DNA from: Sarocladium kiliense
Lineage: Eukaryota; Ascomycota; Sordariomycetes; Hypocreales; Sarocladiaceae
Reading direction: 5' to 3'
Assembly (NCBI GenBank): GCA_030734395.1
Contig: JAUZTG010000043.1
Coordinates: 1-31,136, forward strand
Length of the DNA: 31,136 nt
The first letter of the stretch is position 1. Each line of letters starts with the position of its first letter. Below the pieces are notes generated by a model. That model was not told the origin of the DNA, did not search any database, and saw nothing but the letters and a program-made list of their open reading frames with translations. Positions 16,694 to 26,447 of the stretch are shown here, in pieces. The position numbers and the translations under genes were made by a program.

Positions 16694-19089
16694 ATGACTG
16701 TAACAGGTATTCTTCACTTAGACGGTGATTGCTTTCCTCTTTGCGCACGAACTCGAAAACGCGGCTATACTGCCTCGGAATGGCTTCAAACCCATCTCTG
16801 CCATGTGCAAGCGCATGCAACTGTTGATGAACAGCCTCTCGTCAACCGACACGTGGACCAAGGTGTCGCCAGGATTACAGAACAATGCAAAGGTCAGCCT
16901 CCCGGGCAGCGATGTTGTGACCCAGAGTGGAGCGCCGACGACCCTAGGATCGTGAACCTTTTCACGGACACACGACCAGAGGAGCTGGAGAGAGCGATGC
17001 ACATTCCGGTTGATGAGTTTGTGGAGTGCGTGAAGCAAGCACGGAATTGCTCAAGCGACGATGACAAAGTCCGACTCGCCATCAAACTATGGAACGACGG
17101 AGAATACGCCAGCAGCTCAGAGGCTGGCGCCATGGCCCAAAATCTACAAAAGCAGCGACAGCAGAAGCAAAAAAGAAAAGTCGAGCAGGTTGCCGAACTT
17201 ACTGAGAAGTACGGGGAAGCCTGGTTCCCATTGCGCTTCCGGCCCACGAGAAAGGGCAGCCAACCCAAGAACAACCATGTAATTTCAAACATCTACAATA
17301 TCATTCGGCGGGCTGAGACCTACAACGTCTCACCCCAGAGTCTTTGGGAACCTGGTGGCTTGCTGCTCGAATCTTGTCGAGGTGGCAAGTTTGATCCCCA
17401 AGCAGCAAAGATTGCCCGTGAAAGAGCAAAAACGTTATATCCTGAATCACACCAAGGCTACGATGGACGGGGTCCGAAGAGTCTCTCGACGATATCCTTT
17501 CCCTACGATGGCGACAACGAGGCGAATGCGAGCCGTCCGCCCCTTCTAACAACTGAGCCTCGCGCGTGTCAGCAGTCACCAGACGCGAAGTGGCCTCATG
17601 TGCCTCTTGATCAAGCAGCGACAAAGGCGGTCCCTAACGCGAAACCACACTTCTCGTCGAAAGCTAGTGAAGACATAAACGATGGAAAAGAGTCAGACTC
17701 CGAACGTCAAGCCAAAGCACGACTGCCCGATTCAAGCTCTATATTGGTACTGGACGATAATGACATCGGCGGAACACAAGTGATCGACAAAGGGCTACCA
17801 GAAGTTGGGCTGCACGCCTATCTCCAATCACCGACTCGGGAGTGGACAGATACGCCTCTTGATGAGGGCATGAAAGCTTTGTGTGTGCCGCTTGCAGCCG
17901 AGCGCGGATACTGTTACCTTCATCCACTTTGGTTCAACGGAGAAAAGCCATCGTTCCCTCGGCGCTGTTTCAATGAGAACGGGCTGAAGCGACTGCTCGT
18001 TCCTCTCCATACCCGACTTAAGCCCCCTGACTCATCCAACGACAAACCCAGGGGACATTGGTCTCTAGCGGTGGTAACTGGCACCCCAGAGGCGAAAAGT
18101 CTCGCAGTAACGCTTTACGATTCACTGCACCCTCTAGGCCAGGACTCTGGTCGTCGCCTTGCAGAATGGCTCGAGAGCCATTTTGGAACAAATGTTTCGT
18201 TTGAAGAAAAGGTAACTCAAGCTCACTCGGAGGACGGTCTTTGTCTAATGGTCTCTAGCCCTGCCCACGACAGAATGACGGCCATAACTGTGGGCCACTC
18301 GTTCTGCTCTTTGCGTATCGTCTGCTTTGTGATATCCCTCTCGAGGAACCAATTGCCGATCCCCGGGGCGAGATCCAACGACTTCTTGCTCAGCAAGCTG
18401 AGAAGCATTATGGTGTCGATGGGCATCCGGCTCATATCGACAGTGGGATCAGCATGGGCAAGGCAGCAAGCCCCAGCTCGCTTTTCTCGGCGGAAAGTCC
18501 GATGGATGTTGACGAAGACACCTCTATGGATAATGAAGTCCCAACTACTTCTACAACAAGAGACGATGACATCACAGATCGCTATGAAACTCAGCGACTC
18601 GAGATGCTTGAGACACTTCGTGACGTTGAAGACCGAGTGGTTCATATCGACAATCAAATAACGGCAAAATCTCAAGAACTCCAACGATCCATTATTGAAG
18701 CACAGACCCTCACCTCAAATTTGGGCACAGTGGCGGAGGATATGATGGTTGAAAAGGAACAGTTTGATGCTGTTCAGAAGTTGGCCGTGGCCCAACGGAG
18801 TCTGGCGAGCAAGTCCTTAGATAGATTTTGGGACGAGATCAGTCTTCAACTTTCCGCGGTCTTCAGTAGCAACAGAAAGTCATTCGAGGAACGCTATTCA
18901 AAGCAGGAGCAACGAATGCTAGATCTTCAACGACAGATTGATAGGGCAAGACTTATTCAGGGTCAGACTCGTTGTGATTTGAAGCAACTGGAGTCTAGGA
19001 AGGACAAGCTTATAAGCATGCAAAGAGCAAAGCATGTGTTGCTTGCAGATGGGCAAGCACGAAGCGAGGAGAACAGAGCGGGCCAGTGA
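16694..19089 (+). CDS. Ulp1/SENP-like cysteine peptidase with coiled-coil tail
   Basis: The catalytic domain of a C48 (Ulp1, SUMO-type) peptidase is split by a 47-nt intron 18212-18258 (GTAACT donor, GTCTCTAG acceptor, phase 0). The catalytic His is in GHWSLAV (codon 18056), Asp in LYDSLHP (18119), the oxyanion Gln in PRQNDGHNCGPL (18271) and the Cys six residues later (18289), so the triad is complete. Upstream is a long N-terminal part with a Lys/Gln-rich helix and a conserved-looking block AWFPLRFRPTRKG. Downstream of the domain, about 220 residues form a Glu/Gln/Lys/Arg-rich coiled coil ending at 19089. The 5' end is uncertain. The frame from the ATG at 16694 is open, but an alternative frame (16722-16955, ELENAAILPRNGFKP) looks more protein-like and could be joined by a 65-nt intron ending at 16932. 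The expected role is cleavage of SUMO or a related modifier; the substrate is unknown. Confidence 0.8.
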
Positions 19090-19258
19090 CCTATGATCGC
19101 ACAGTTTCTTAATATCTGGTCCCGATGTTATTTATTCCCTCAACCGGATTGTCTTTGATACGGTTCTGATGCTGTCTCGTTCCGTCGTTAACCATACGTT
19201 TCGCGTGCTAGGAAGGACAAGCTTATAAGCATAAAGAGCAAAGCATGTGTTGCTGACA
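18995..19258 (+). repeat. direct duplication of the peptidase gene's 3' end
   Basis: The segment CTAGGAAGGACAAGCTTATA at 18995 and about 35 further bases recur at 19208-19258 with a small deletion (TGC lost) and decay after about 50 bp. The copies are 213 bp apart in direct orientation. The first is coding (LESRKDKLISMQRAKHVLL), while the second lies 119 bp beyond the stop and is non-coding. It looks like a local tandem duplication with later divergence. Confidence 0.85.
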
Positions 19259-19551
19259 AAGGAACACGAACGAAGCAATGCGAGTCCACAACTCACTACG
19301 TCCATTCCCTCACAAGAATAGTAGCATAGCATAGCTTAATATATCTTGTTTGCGGTGTCGCCGGTGCTTCAATCAAGTCGTCTTCACATGTCACTAAATT
19401 CGCATCTTCGTGTGGAACATGAGTGCCCTCTTGCAAAACATTCCGCGAGGTTGCTTCTGGCACAGTCGTCGAGTTTCGAATTAGTGAAACCTTAGCACGT
19501 GACCCAAGCTCACACATTTACCCGCCAGATAGGCCGCAGGCTCTTTCAACG
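19259..19551. other. intergenic, possible minus-strand exon
   Basis: A minus frame 19517-19296 reads a plausible stretch (IRNSTTVPEATSRNVLQEGT) to a stop but has no ATG and no convincing upstream exon. A second minus frame in the same place is Cys-rich. Neither could be assembled. Confidence 0.3.
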
Positions 19552-19779
19552 ATGCTTGCTGTCAGCAAAGGGCGACGATTCGACGCTTCCGCTCGCGCGT
19601 TTCGAACATCGCTGCTACGTAACCCCCTTTCCCCACCCCTGGAAGCGGTCCACGAAGCAATTACTACTCAGCGCTCTCCAAATAGTATTGACAAGCCTAA
19701 TACATCAAACCCCAAAATTCCGTACAGTCTTCAGGTCACGATCGAGCAAAACTCAGAGGTTGACATCGTCGGCGCTTAA
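19552..19779 (+). CDS. possible small unknown protein
   Basis: An ATG-started frame of 75 codons (MLAVSKGRRFDASARAFRTS) ends in IEQNSEVDIVGA and stop. It is Arg/Ser/Pro-rich in the middle. There is no intron, TATA box or family match, and the opposite strand also has open frames. Kept only as a candidate. Confidence 0.28.
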   Translation: MLAVSKGRRFDASARAFRTSLLRNPLSPPLEAVHEAITTQRSPNSIDKPNTSNPKIPYSLQVTIEQNSEVDIVGA

Positions 19780-20014
19780 TATAATTATATTACGTCACAC
19801 GTCATCTTCATCACATTGCATTTAATCTCTGGCGGAGTACGAAAAAGAAGCAAAACGTCGATAACCATTGTGTCGCCATCCCGCCCGGGTGGGTAAGTTG
19901 GCCTACCCCGCTCCGTGCCACTTTCATTCTGACGAGATGAAAAAGAAGAAATGTGAGTTTGTGGAGGGGGATGAGGTCAGGTGCCCCACCCGACCATGGA
20001 CAATGGTGCCTAAG

Positions 20015-20500
20015 GACAGCACGACATTTGGGCGCACCTCACCCAGCGCCTCACGCAACAAATCTGTGACACCAGCTCCTTTGCTCTGAATACGTTTCTC
20101 TTGCACCTTGCTTCTGTCTACCCGAGTACGTCAAGCAAACTAGGCACTGGCATTGATATACAAGACCTTGACCCGTACGCGGTCGCTCTGATTCTATGGT
20201 GAGTACTGGTGCAAGCCTAATACTCGCAATACTAACATGTGACAGGGCTTCAGTGCCGGCCCTCTTTCTCTATCAAAAGACGACTTCAAAGGCGCGTTGA
20301 ATACACCGAATATGATAGCCGGCAGAGGCAAGAAGGTGTATTGGATGAACTGCGATACGGCTTCAATAGCTAAGAAAGACGGCAGTGGTCGGATGGTTTC
20401 AGTCGGCGATCCCCTCCCCCAAGAAGGGGAAGGGCTCTTGGACGCTGGTCTATTCTTGTATTGTACAGGAGGCTCTGGTAAGCTGAAGGAGGCATCATAA
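20015..20500 (+). CDS. unknown protein, two exons, 5' end and junction unresolved
   Basis: A protein-like frame opens after the stop and AAG at 20011-20014 (QHDIWAHLTQRLTQQICDTS) and runs to LDPYAVALILW at 20198. There a strong GTGAGT donor, ACTAAC branch and GACAG acceptor mark a 47-nt intron (20199-20245). The next exon has a clear frame from 20246 (GFSAGPLSLSKDDFKGALNT) to the stop at 20498-20500, but the phases differ by one base (2 against 0). Either the gene carries a frameshift, or a weaker in-phase donor (GTCGCT, at 20183) is used. No ATG could be tied to the first exon; GTGAGT at 19953 leads to an immediate stop. The stop codon abuts that of the minus-strand neighbour. No family recognised. 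Confidence 0.4.
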
Positions 20501-21534
20501 TTCTGTATTTGCGCTCTCGGTCAACTCGTCTCGAATACGGAAGCCCATTGCCAGCTCCAGAGTGACCCGAATCTCGGCTGGTGCACCTATGGCCGCATCG
20601 AATTCCATCGCCACACATCTCGTGTACTCGATTCCTTGATTTATTTCTGCCAGGCGCTTCCAGCTCCGCTCAACACCGGCCTTGGGTAGGGCCCCCAATC
20701 TCTTGCGTACGTCTTTTACAGCAGCGCCATCGAGAAATATCTTTCCAGATGATCCAGCCCTTGTCCCGCGGCCCACTCTCAAAAAGTACCTGTTATTGTC
20801 TGTGTCGCGGTCTAAATGGACTCGAAACAGCTTTGTTGCAAGATGCTCGATTGTACGTGAATTCATGAACATGCGTAATACGCAGTCCTGGGAAGCCGAG
20901 GGGGGAAACTCGATAGTAACATTCGGGAGACCGAGTATAGGGTCTTTCACCAATCCCTCACAAATGTAGGACTTGAAAACTTTAAGCGTGCCATTTGATG
21001 TCGCCCACAGCATTGGCTCGGAAGCTGGGATTATAGGGTCGACCTTGGGCAGCGATGGTTGGGCCGGAGATGATGTTGCCTCATTGGTATCTGGCATCTC
21101 GACTGACTCTAAATCCAGGTTTGTTTCTATGAGTAGGTTAGGAAGCAAGAGATGCTAATACTAGCATTATAAATACCTCGACAACTCCTTTCCCAGCGCT
21201 CGATCGTGGCCCGTAGTATATCAGGCCTTGCCTCTTCATCCAACCGACGGGCAATCTGGCGCAGTTCGTTGAGTGATTGCTGGGATAGATTGTCTAGCAT
21301 CCCCCTGTCTGCTGCCTTGCCTTTGTAGTTTGCCTGGCCTTGAATTGCATTGCTCGCAAGAAAATATCCTAGCCAAGCTGCGTAGCAGGTATCGAGCAAT
21401 ACACGGTCGGTATTCGAGCTGTCCTGCTGCCTTGCAGCATTGTATGCGTGTAATAATCTATGCGGACGTCGCTGGAATTCGGTTGCAGTAGCCAGGAATC
21501 TTGATAGAAACGATGCGCATCCCTCGAGGTCCAT
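20495..21534 (-). CDS. unknown 329-residue protein, two exons
   Basis: Exon 1 is 21534-21177 and exon 2 is 21126-20495, joined over a 50-nt intron (GTATTT donor, CCTAAC branch, CTCATAG acceptor, phase 1). The frame upstream of 21534 is open to 21621 but without an ATG. The N-terminal 120 residues are helical (MDLEGCASFLSRFLATATEF; DILRATIERWERSCR), and a Pro/Ser-rich linker follows. The C-terminal part is a mixed domain with alternating hydrophobics (LRVGRGTRAGSSGKIFLDGA) and a final strand-rich stretch (APAEIRVTLELAMGF). No membrane segment or metal site is seen. I do not recognise a family. Its stop codon (20495-20497) lies directly next to the stop of the opposite gene. Confidence 0.65.
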
Positions 21535-22209
21535 GGCCTGACCGTAATGAAGTGGAGTTCGTAGCAGATGCCTAACCCTAGGCACGAAGGAGGGATGAAC
21601 GAAGAAGGCACTGAGGTGCAAATGTGAACCAACAAGAGTGGAAAGTGAGGGGAAGTGAATTAGAGCGGCAGCGTGAGTTAAGAATTGTGAGTTAATCTGG
21701 GGCTAGGCTGAAATAGGTTAGCTCAAGTTCCCTCGTGCATGGTACAGATTCCTCGTGGACTAAGACACGCGAGGTCACCAAGCTGAATTGAATCGCTCCT
21801 TGTTCATGCTAAGTCTGCATATATACATCGCTGAACGCGAGGTATTCAATGAGGTATCAATCTTTGCATAAGAAGATGCTACTCCCGCAGCAATCATGGA
21901 CCTTCGTTCACACCTTATTTGCAATTCCAGCTATATCCATCGCTTCGTATTAATTTCACCTCATTTTCCAAACCTTGGGAGAGCCTACATCTTTAACTCT
22001 TCTCGCTAGTAAAGCCCATCCGTAGCCTATCACCAATTGATACCAATCTCGTCTTGATTTGCAGCAGTACGTTTGCCAACATCTCATAATCGGTCTACCA
22101 CGAGACATTTGCTCGATTTCATTATGACGCACCTCGCTTCTGATACTTGCTGACACGACTCAGTTATACTTTCATTGCAAATTACACGGACAAATCACGG
22201 TCTGGGACT
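21535..22209. other. intergenic, no supported gene
   Basis: The left end should hold the promoter of the minus gene starting at 21534. A TATATA element is present near 21820-21825, but no following frame is convincing. The minus frame 22156-21956 lacks an ATG and is rejected. Confidence 0.4.
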
Positions 22210-22395
22210 ATGGAACACAACGGCACGAAGACATCTGGGACCAAGGATTTCAAGCCAGCTTCTGATACTAATAGAGAAAAGAAGGAGGGAAAAGAGCCTG
22301 TCAGTGATTCTAAAGGAGAAAACAAAAAGCCAGCAGGTGCTGAATTCGTTGACAAGTCTGACGGAAAGGATACGAAGGACATGCACTTCTCATAA
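22210..22395 (+). CDS. small Lys-rich disordered protein
   Basis: An ATG-to-stop frame of 61 codons (MEHNGTKTSGTKDFKPASDT) is built almost wholly of Lys, Glu, Asp, Ser, Thr, Gly and Pro, with repeated K-E/D pairs. It is predicted to be fully disordered and hydrophilic, in the style of small stress or desiccation proteins, though no LEA or other motif is present. The antisense frames are hydrophobic as a mirror of the Lys codons. There is no intron. Support is compositional only. Confidence 0.4.
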   Translation: MEHNGTKTSGTKDFKPASDTNREKKEGKEPVSDSKGENKKPAGAEFVDKSDGKDTKDMHFS

Positions 22396-22582
22396 GGTAC
22401 ACGGTCTTGCGTCGGTGCTTATTCATAATACTCGAGGATGAGAGTCTTGCGCAGGTTAAGTCGGGCCAAGAAAGGGAAGACTCTCACTTTGGCTGGAAAC
22501 AAGTCTTCTTAGCATCTAGGAGCTTCGCCAGTAAAGCATGGAATCCGCTAAGACGCGCTTCAAGGCACCCAATCAGAAATGA

Positions 22583-22592
22583 GTCACGTGAC
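22583..22592. promoter_or_regulatory. GTCACGTGAC palindrome
   Basis: A perfect 10-bp palindrome around a CACGTG core lies 159 bp upstream of the ATG at 22751. It matches the TCACGTGA octamer in the 13.4-kb divergent promoter, so the same bHLH-type regulator could act on both. Confidence 0.45.
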
Positions 22593-22697
22593 AAGGATAT
22601 GACACCACACCCCGAGTTGCGCTCCACCTCGGCCCAACCAGTGACGAGAGTAACGTGTCTCTGGCATTTCGAGCGAACATAGAGACACATCCATACA

Positions 22698-22703
22698 TAT
22701 AAG
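22698..22703 (+). promoter_or_regulatory. TATA-like element of the 22751 gene
   Basis: TATAAG, within ACATATAAGACG, lies 48 bp upstream of the ATG at 22751, implying a very short leader. Confidence 0.4.
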
Positions 22704-22750
22704 ACGCACTCTGTTCGCACCACCTGGCAACAAACGCAAAATTAGGAGCC

Positions 22751-23362
22751 ATGATAGTTCTGCCTGCAGACGAACTTAGGAAGGAAGCGGGGCAGGTTTG
22801 CATCTCTGTCGAAGACCTCGAGCATGTGTCCGGCGGCACATACAAATATCCGAGAGACATCGAGACCCCCCAGAAGCAAGTTGTCACAAACCTTGTCAGG
22901 AAATTCTTCAAGAGCACTGAGGTATGGGCAATCTTGTTTGTGATGCTCTCATACTAACAAGGCCAGTTGACCTCCCAAGCGAAAGCCTACCTGAAAGCCG
23001 AGGGAAAGCGTTTTAAACCGGATACTAAACCTCATCGCGGCCCGCAGTATCTCTATTTCGAAGGAAATGCAGCGGACAGATTGCCTGCCTTGGAGACAGA
23101 AGCGTGTATATCTATAGTTGTCCCAGAACCGGTCAGCAAAACACAAGTTACCGGTGTTCAGTCTGGGGACAAACTGAAGGGAAATGAACAGGTGAGCAGC
23201 AGAAGCCGTTCAGTCTCAACTTCGAGAGAAGGCTCAACCGCGGAAGATGTGGGAATTGGCAACGTCATTGTACATTCTGGTGAGCAACTACGGCCTGCAG
23301 GTCTAGCTTTGGTGTCCTTCTTTCACATGCTTGACGAGGTGCCGACAGGGTCGCTCGGATAG
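22751..23362 (+). CDS. unknown 188-residue protein, two exons
   Basis: Exon 1 is 22751-22921 and exon 2 is 22967-23362. The 45-nt intron has a GTATGG donor, TACTAAC branch and GGCCAG acceptor, phase 0. The product starts MIVLPADELRKEAGQVCISV, contains a Lys/Arg-rich central helix region (NLVRKFFKSTELTSQAKAYL) and then a Ser/Thr/Glu-rich, probably disordered part. The last 30 residues after a GTGAGC at 23280 could instead be intron, which would change the C-terminus. It has a TATA-like element and an E-box palindrome upstream. No family recognised. It converges with the 866-residue gene, with 27 bp between their stops. Confidence 0.55.
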
Positions 23363-23389
23363 GTTTATTTTAAGAAGTACGTTTCATTC

Positions 23390-26090
23390 TTAATCCTGAT
23401 TTGTATCATGGTCAGTGTCCTTTGCAGCTTTGGCAGCATCCACTGGAATATCTGCTATGTCAAGCGGGACATCCGGCCATTCAAATTCGTAGTCCCCGTT
23501 CTCACTACCGGTCCAATCCGTAAATAGGTTGGCCGCCATTTCAGTCTCAGCAGGATGGACTGTATCTTCTAGTGGTACATCCAGAAAGTCGTAGTCCCCA
23601 TTGTCACTCCCGGTCCAGTTAGTAAATAAAACTTCGTCAGGAAGTGCTCCACTCTCTCCAGCCTTTGGCTGCTCAGGGCATCGCATACCATCCTCAGTAT
23701 TATGCTGAGGCACTTGATCGTAGCACGTGAATCCCAGGCCTGGCATCACAGGCGGTAAAGGTGAACCTGGAGGGCGATACTGCTTTCCTGGTGGTGCCAA
23801 CGGTACATCAGATAACCGAGGACTACCTGTCTCGCCCTCCCTCTTTACTCTAGCCCAATCTATCCTTCGATTTGGACGAGCATCAAACTCCGGTTGCAAT
23901 ATGCCCGATGGACTTGGATCCAAACGCACCCTCTTAGGGTTCCGTTCGTCAAGGGACAGCAGGATCTCCTCGGTCGAGGCATGTAGTGACAGCGTAGCTG
24001 CATCCGCGAGTGTGGTCAGACCTTGGAAACTGGGCTGTGTTGTGTGTTCGTGACAGCCGCCCGGAAGATGAATCGAGTCGGCAGTTGTGAAAAAACCGAG
24101 CTCCTCGCTGAGGTTTGCCTGGGGGCCTGAACCGTAGCGTCCATCTCCCAGGACTGATGTCTCAGGAGCTACGCCTGGAGGAGGTCTAGGACCAGCCTGT
24201 TCGACCATCCGCTCTGCGGTGAAAGGATTGTGGTAGAGAAATGGATTGGTAGCGGGTGGAGTATGTAGACCCTGCTTCACCTTTCTTTGCATGGATTCCC
24301 ACGCAGAGTCGTTCTTTTCTTCGGCCTGACGTCCGCTGACGTGACACGCTGTTTGGGGTTGGATCTCGATGTTTCCTGCAGTGTCCTCATTGTCCAGAAA
24401 GTCTGGTTGAGGTGAAACCGAGCTGCCCGTCGGACTATAAGCGAAGTCCTGTGGATCCCGTCTGGTCTGATAATGGACGAATTCTCTTACATGCAAAGAG
24501 AACCTGTCCTGACACAGATAGAAAGCCTTTCTTTTTAACCGCTCCTCTTTGGATTCCTTGTTTTCAGGCTCCTCGTCGTTGGAGCCCTCTTTTTCAGAGT
24601 CCCCTTCTTCAGAGTCCCCTTCTTCAGAATCCCCCTTTTCAGAGTCCCCTTCTTCAGAATCCTCTTGTGCAGGGTCTTCCTTCTCAGCAACTTTCAGTTT
24701 ATCCTCAGGGGTCTCTTTATTACAGTCAGCCAACTTATTGATTGCCTCAGAAACATCCCCGCGCTTGAAACATCGGACCGAATTTCGGAGGACGGAAAGT
24801 CTTCCGCTGGTTGTGGTGTCAAATCCTTTCACGAGAATCCAAAATTGACGTAGGTCAGCGAGCTCTGGCACGGACTTTTCGAATTCGTCCCATTGTGCAA
24901 TCGATTTTTCAACGTCATTGAGCGAAAGGAAAGCGAAGTTCGAAAGACCGAGGTACTGACATGACCGAGTGGCCTGATCTTGGTGCGCTGAGCTATCGAC
25001 CAATAACGTTTCCTGCTTCAAGACTGTAGAGACGCAATTTAGAGGAATCGGGACGACGAAGGTCTTAATCGGAACGAGGCGCCCCTGAAGCATTAGTACG
25101 AGTTGATAAACGAGCAATCTCCGATTGGCGGCACTGGCCCTTGCTATACGTGTGAACTTTTGTCCGGTTGCTGGGATTTAGGTGAGCATACACATTCGCA
25201 TCGTGATGATTATCAGCGTACCTGCAAATCCCCATAAGGCGGACAGGGCGTTGATACCATCCGTGAAAAGTAGTTGGTTGAGAATAGAATGCAGCACTTC
25301 GACAACGAGAGCATCCCGATCTTGTTCACGGTCTCTGTTCTCCTCTTTGCGCAAGTAGACATAGTGGAAGATCCGAGACCAGTACCAATATGTCCATCTC
25401 TCGATGGTCGCCTCTTGGTGCAAAGTCTTCGCATTTGTGACAAAAAGATCTGAGTAATCTAGGAGGACTTTGTCAAGTTCCTTGCTTGAGGGAGCAGAAA
25501 TGCACACTTTGATGAAGCGATGCTCAAGTTTGTCAACGCTGACCCGCTGAGGTAACTCAGCTTTCATTGCATTGAGTACACGTGGGACAACATGCTGAAA
25601 AGGCGACTTGTGACTTCGCGGGAGTGACGCGGCATCACGAAGACAAAGCATGCACTTGTGCTGCAGAACTAGCACCTGTTCGAAACTGCATGTCATTAGA
25701 TAATTGAGGCTGTCTCAAAGGTTCTCACACATACCTTTCAATCTTCAACAATGATACCCCAACACATCCATCATACACATGCTGGATAAAGTTTTTATCT
25801 GCGCGGCTGAGCGGTGAGTTGGGACGCTTCGCACAATAGCGTACTCGTACGACGAAGACAGGGTGATGCACATCGTCGAAATACCGAGGCTCTAGCTCGA
25901 TCTCAACGAAGACGACGGCATTGTTCGAGGTGGAGAAGAAAACGAAGCAAACAATCGTTTTCTCGACTTTCCGTAAGAGGGTCAATTTGCGCTTGCCGTG
26001 AGCTCTCAATCCTCTCACCGTTTTTACCTCAGCTTCGCTAATGTGAGGCATGACTTGTGATGTAGAGGATGCAGAGGAAGGGGATTGCAT
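23390..26090 (-). CDS. unknown 866-residue protein, three exons
   Basis: Exons are 26090-25735, 25685-25222 and 25170-23390. Introns are 25734-25686 (49 nt, GTATGT, ATGCAG, phase 2) and 25221-25171 (51 nt, GTACGC, CACCTAAAT branch, TCCCAG, phase 1). A longer start at 26123 is possible. The N-terminal third is a folded, mixed alpha/beta region with a Cys pair (QHKCMLCLRD) and a Trp/Tyr/Arg-rich helix (IERWTYWYWSRIFHYVYLRK). Then comes a helical region, a strongly acidic tandem repeat (GDSEE units, about residues 440-480) and a long Pro/Ser-rich disordered part. The C-terminus carries two copies of LFT[ND]WTGS[DE]NGDY[DE]F at about 788 and 822, each followed by DVPL. The acidic and repeated aromatic motifs resemble activation or docking segments, but no known domain was recognised. 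A basic RKVKQ/PKRVRLDP segment could be nuclear targeting. Confidence 0.7.
24594..24665 (-). repeat. 15-bp coding repeat encoding GDSEE
   Basis: About five copies of a 15-bp unit (TCAGAGTCCCCTTCT on the plus strand) read on the minus strand as Gly-Asp-Ser-Glu-Glu or Gly-Asp-Ser-Glu-Lys. The length is a multiple of three, so copy-number change would keep the frame of the 866-residue protein. Confidence 0.9.
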
Positions 26091-26134
26091 TGAATGAGAC
26101 CTGGGGGTTAGAAGAAGGAGCATGGAAAAGTAAA

Positions 26135-26171
26135 AGTGGGGGGGCACATCAGGTTGATGTGCCCCCCCACT
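26135..26171. promoter_or_regulatory. perfect 17-bp inverted repeat with G7/C7 core
   Basis: Arms at 26135-26151 and 26155-26171 are exact reverse complements (AGTGGGGGGGCACATCA and its complement) with a 3-nt spacer GGT. It lies 45 bp upstream of the ATG of the minus gene at 26090 and 276 bp upstream of the plus gene at 26448. It could form a cruciform, a stable RNA hairpin in the leader, or bind a dimeric zinc-cluster protein. Which of these applies cannot be told from sequence. Confidence 0.8.
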
Positions 26172-26447
26172 GTTTTGCGTGGTCAAGAAAAACGCCGACT
26201 CCTGGATGCTCCTTGGCTTTGCAGTCAGGGGTTACTCCCGTGACGACGCTTTGATACGCCTCATGTTTGTCACAATGTTCGTAAATCATCATAGCTTTGC
26301 ATCTGCTCATGTCGGAGGACCGCCACCCGGAACACGGACATCACATCTAGACAGGATCAGCCGGATGCTGCATATACAAAGGCGGTCCGCCCGTGGCTGG
26401 CTGCCTTCTTCACCGCCTCATCATTATACAATTTCCTCGTTCCAACA

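Larger units (their letters stand above)
22396..22750. other. intergenic with promoter of the 22751 gene
   Basis: No coding frame is supported on either strand. The right half carries the GTCACGTGAC palindrome at 22583 and a TATAAG element at 22698, listed separately. Confidence 0.45.

Noticed and set aside
24412..24848. Plus-strand Ser/Pro-rich frames
   Set aside because: Antisense shadows of the acidic GDSEE repeat in the 866-residue gene.
26135..26171. Hairpin read as a transcription terminator
   Set aside because: Factor-independent bacterial terminators do not apply in a fungal nucleus, and it lies upstream of genes on both strands.
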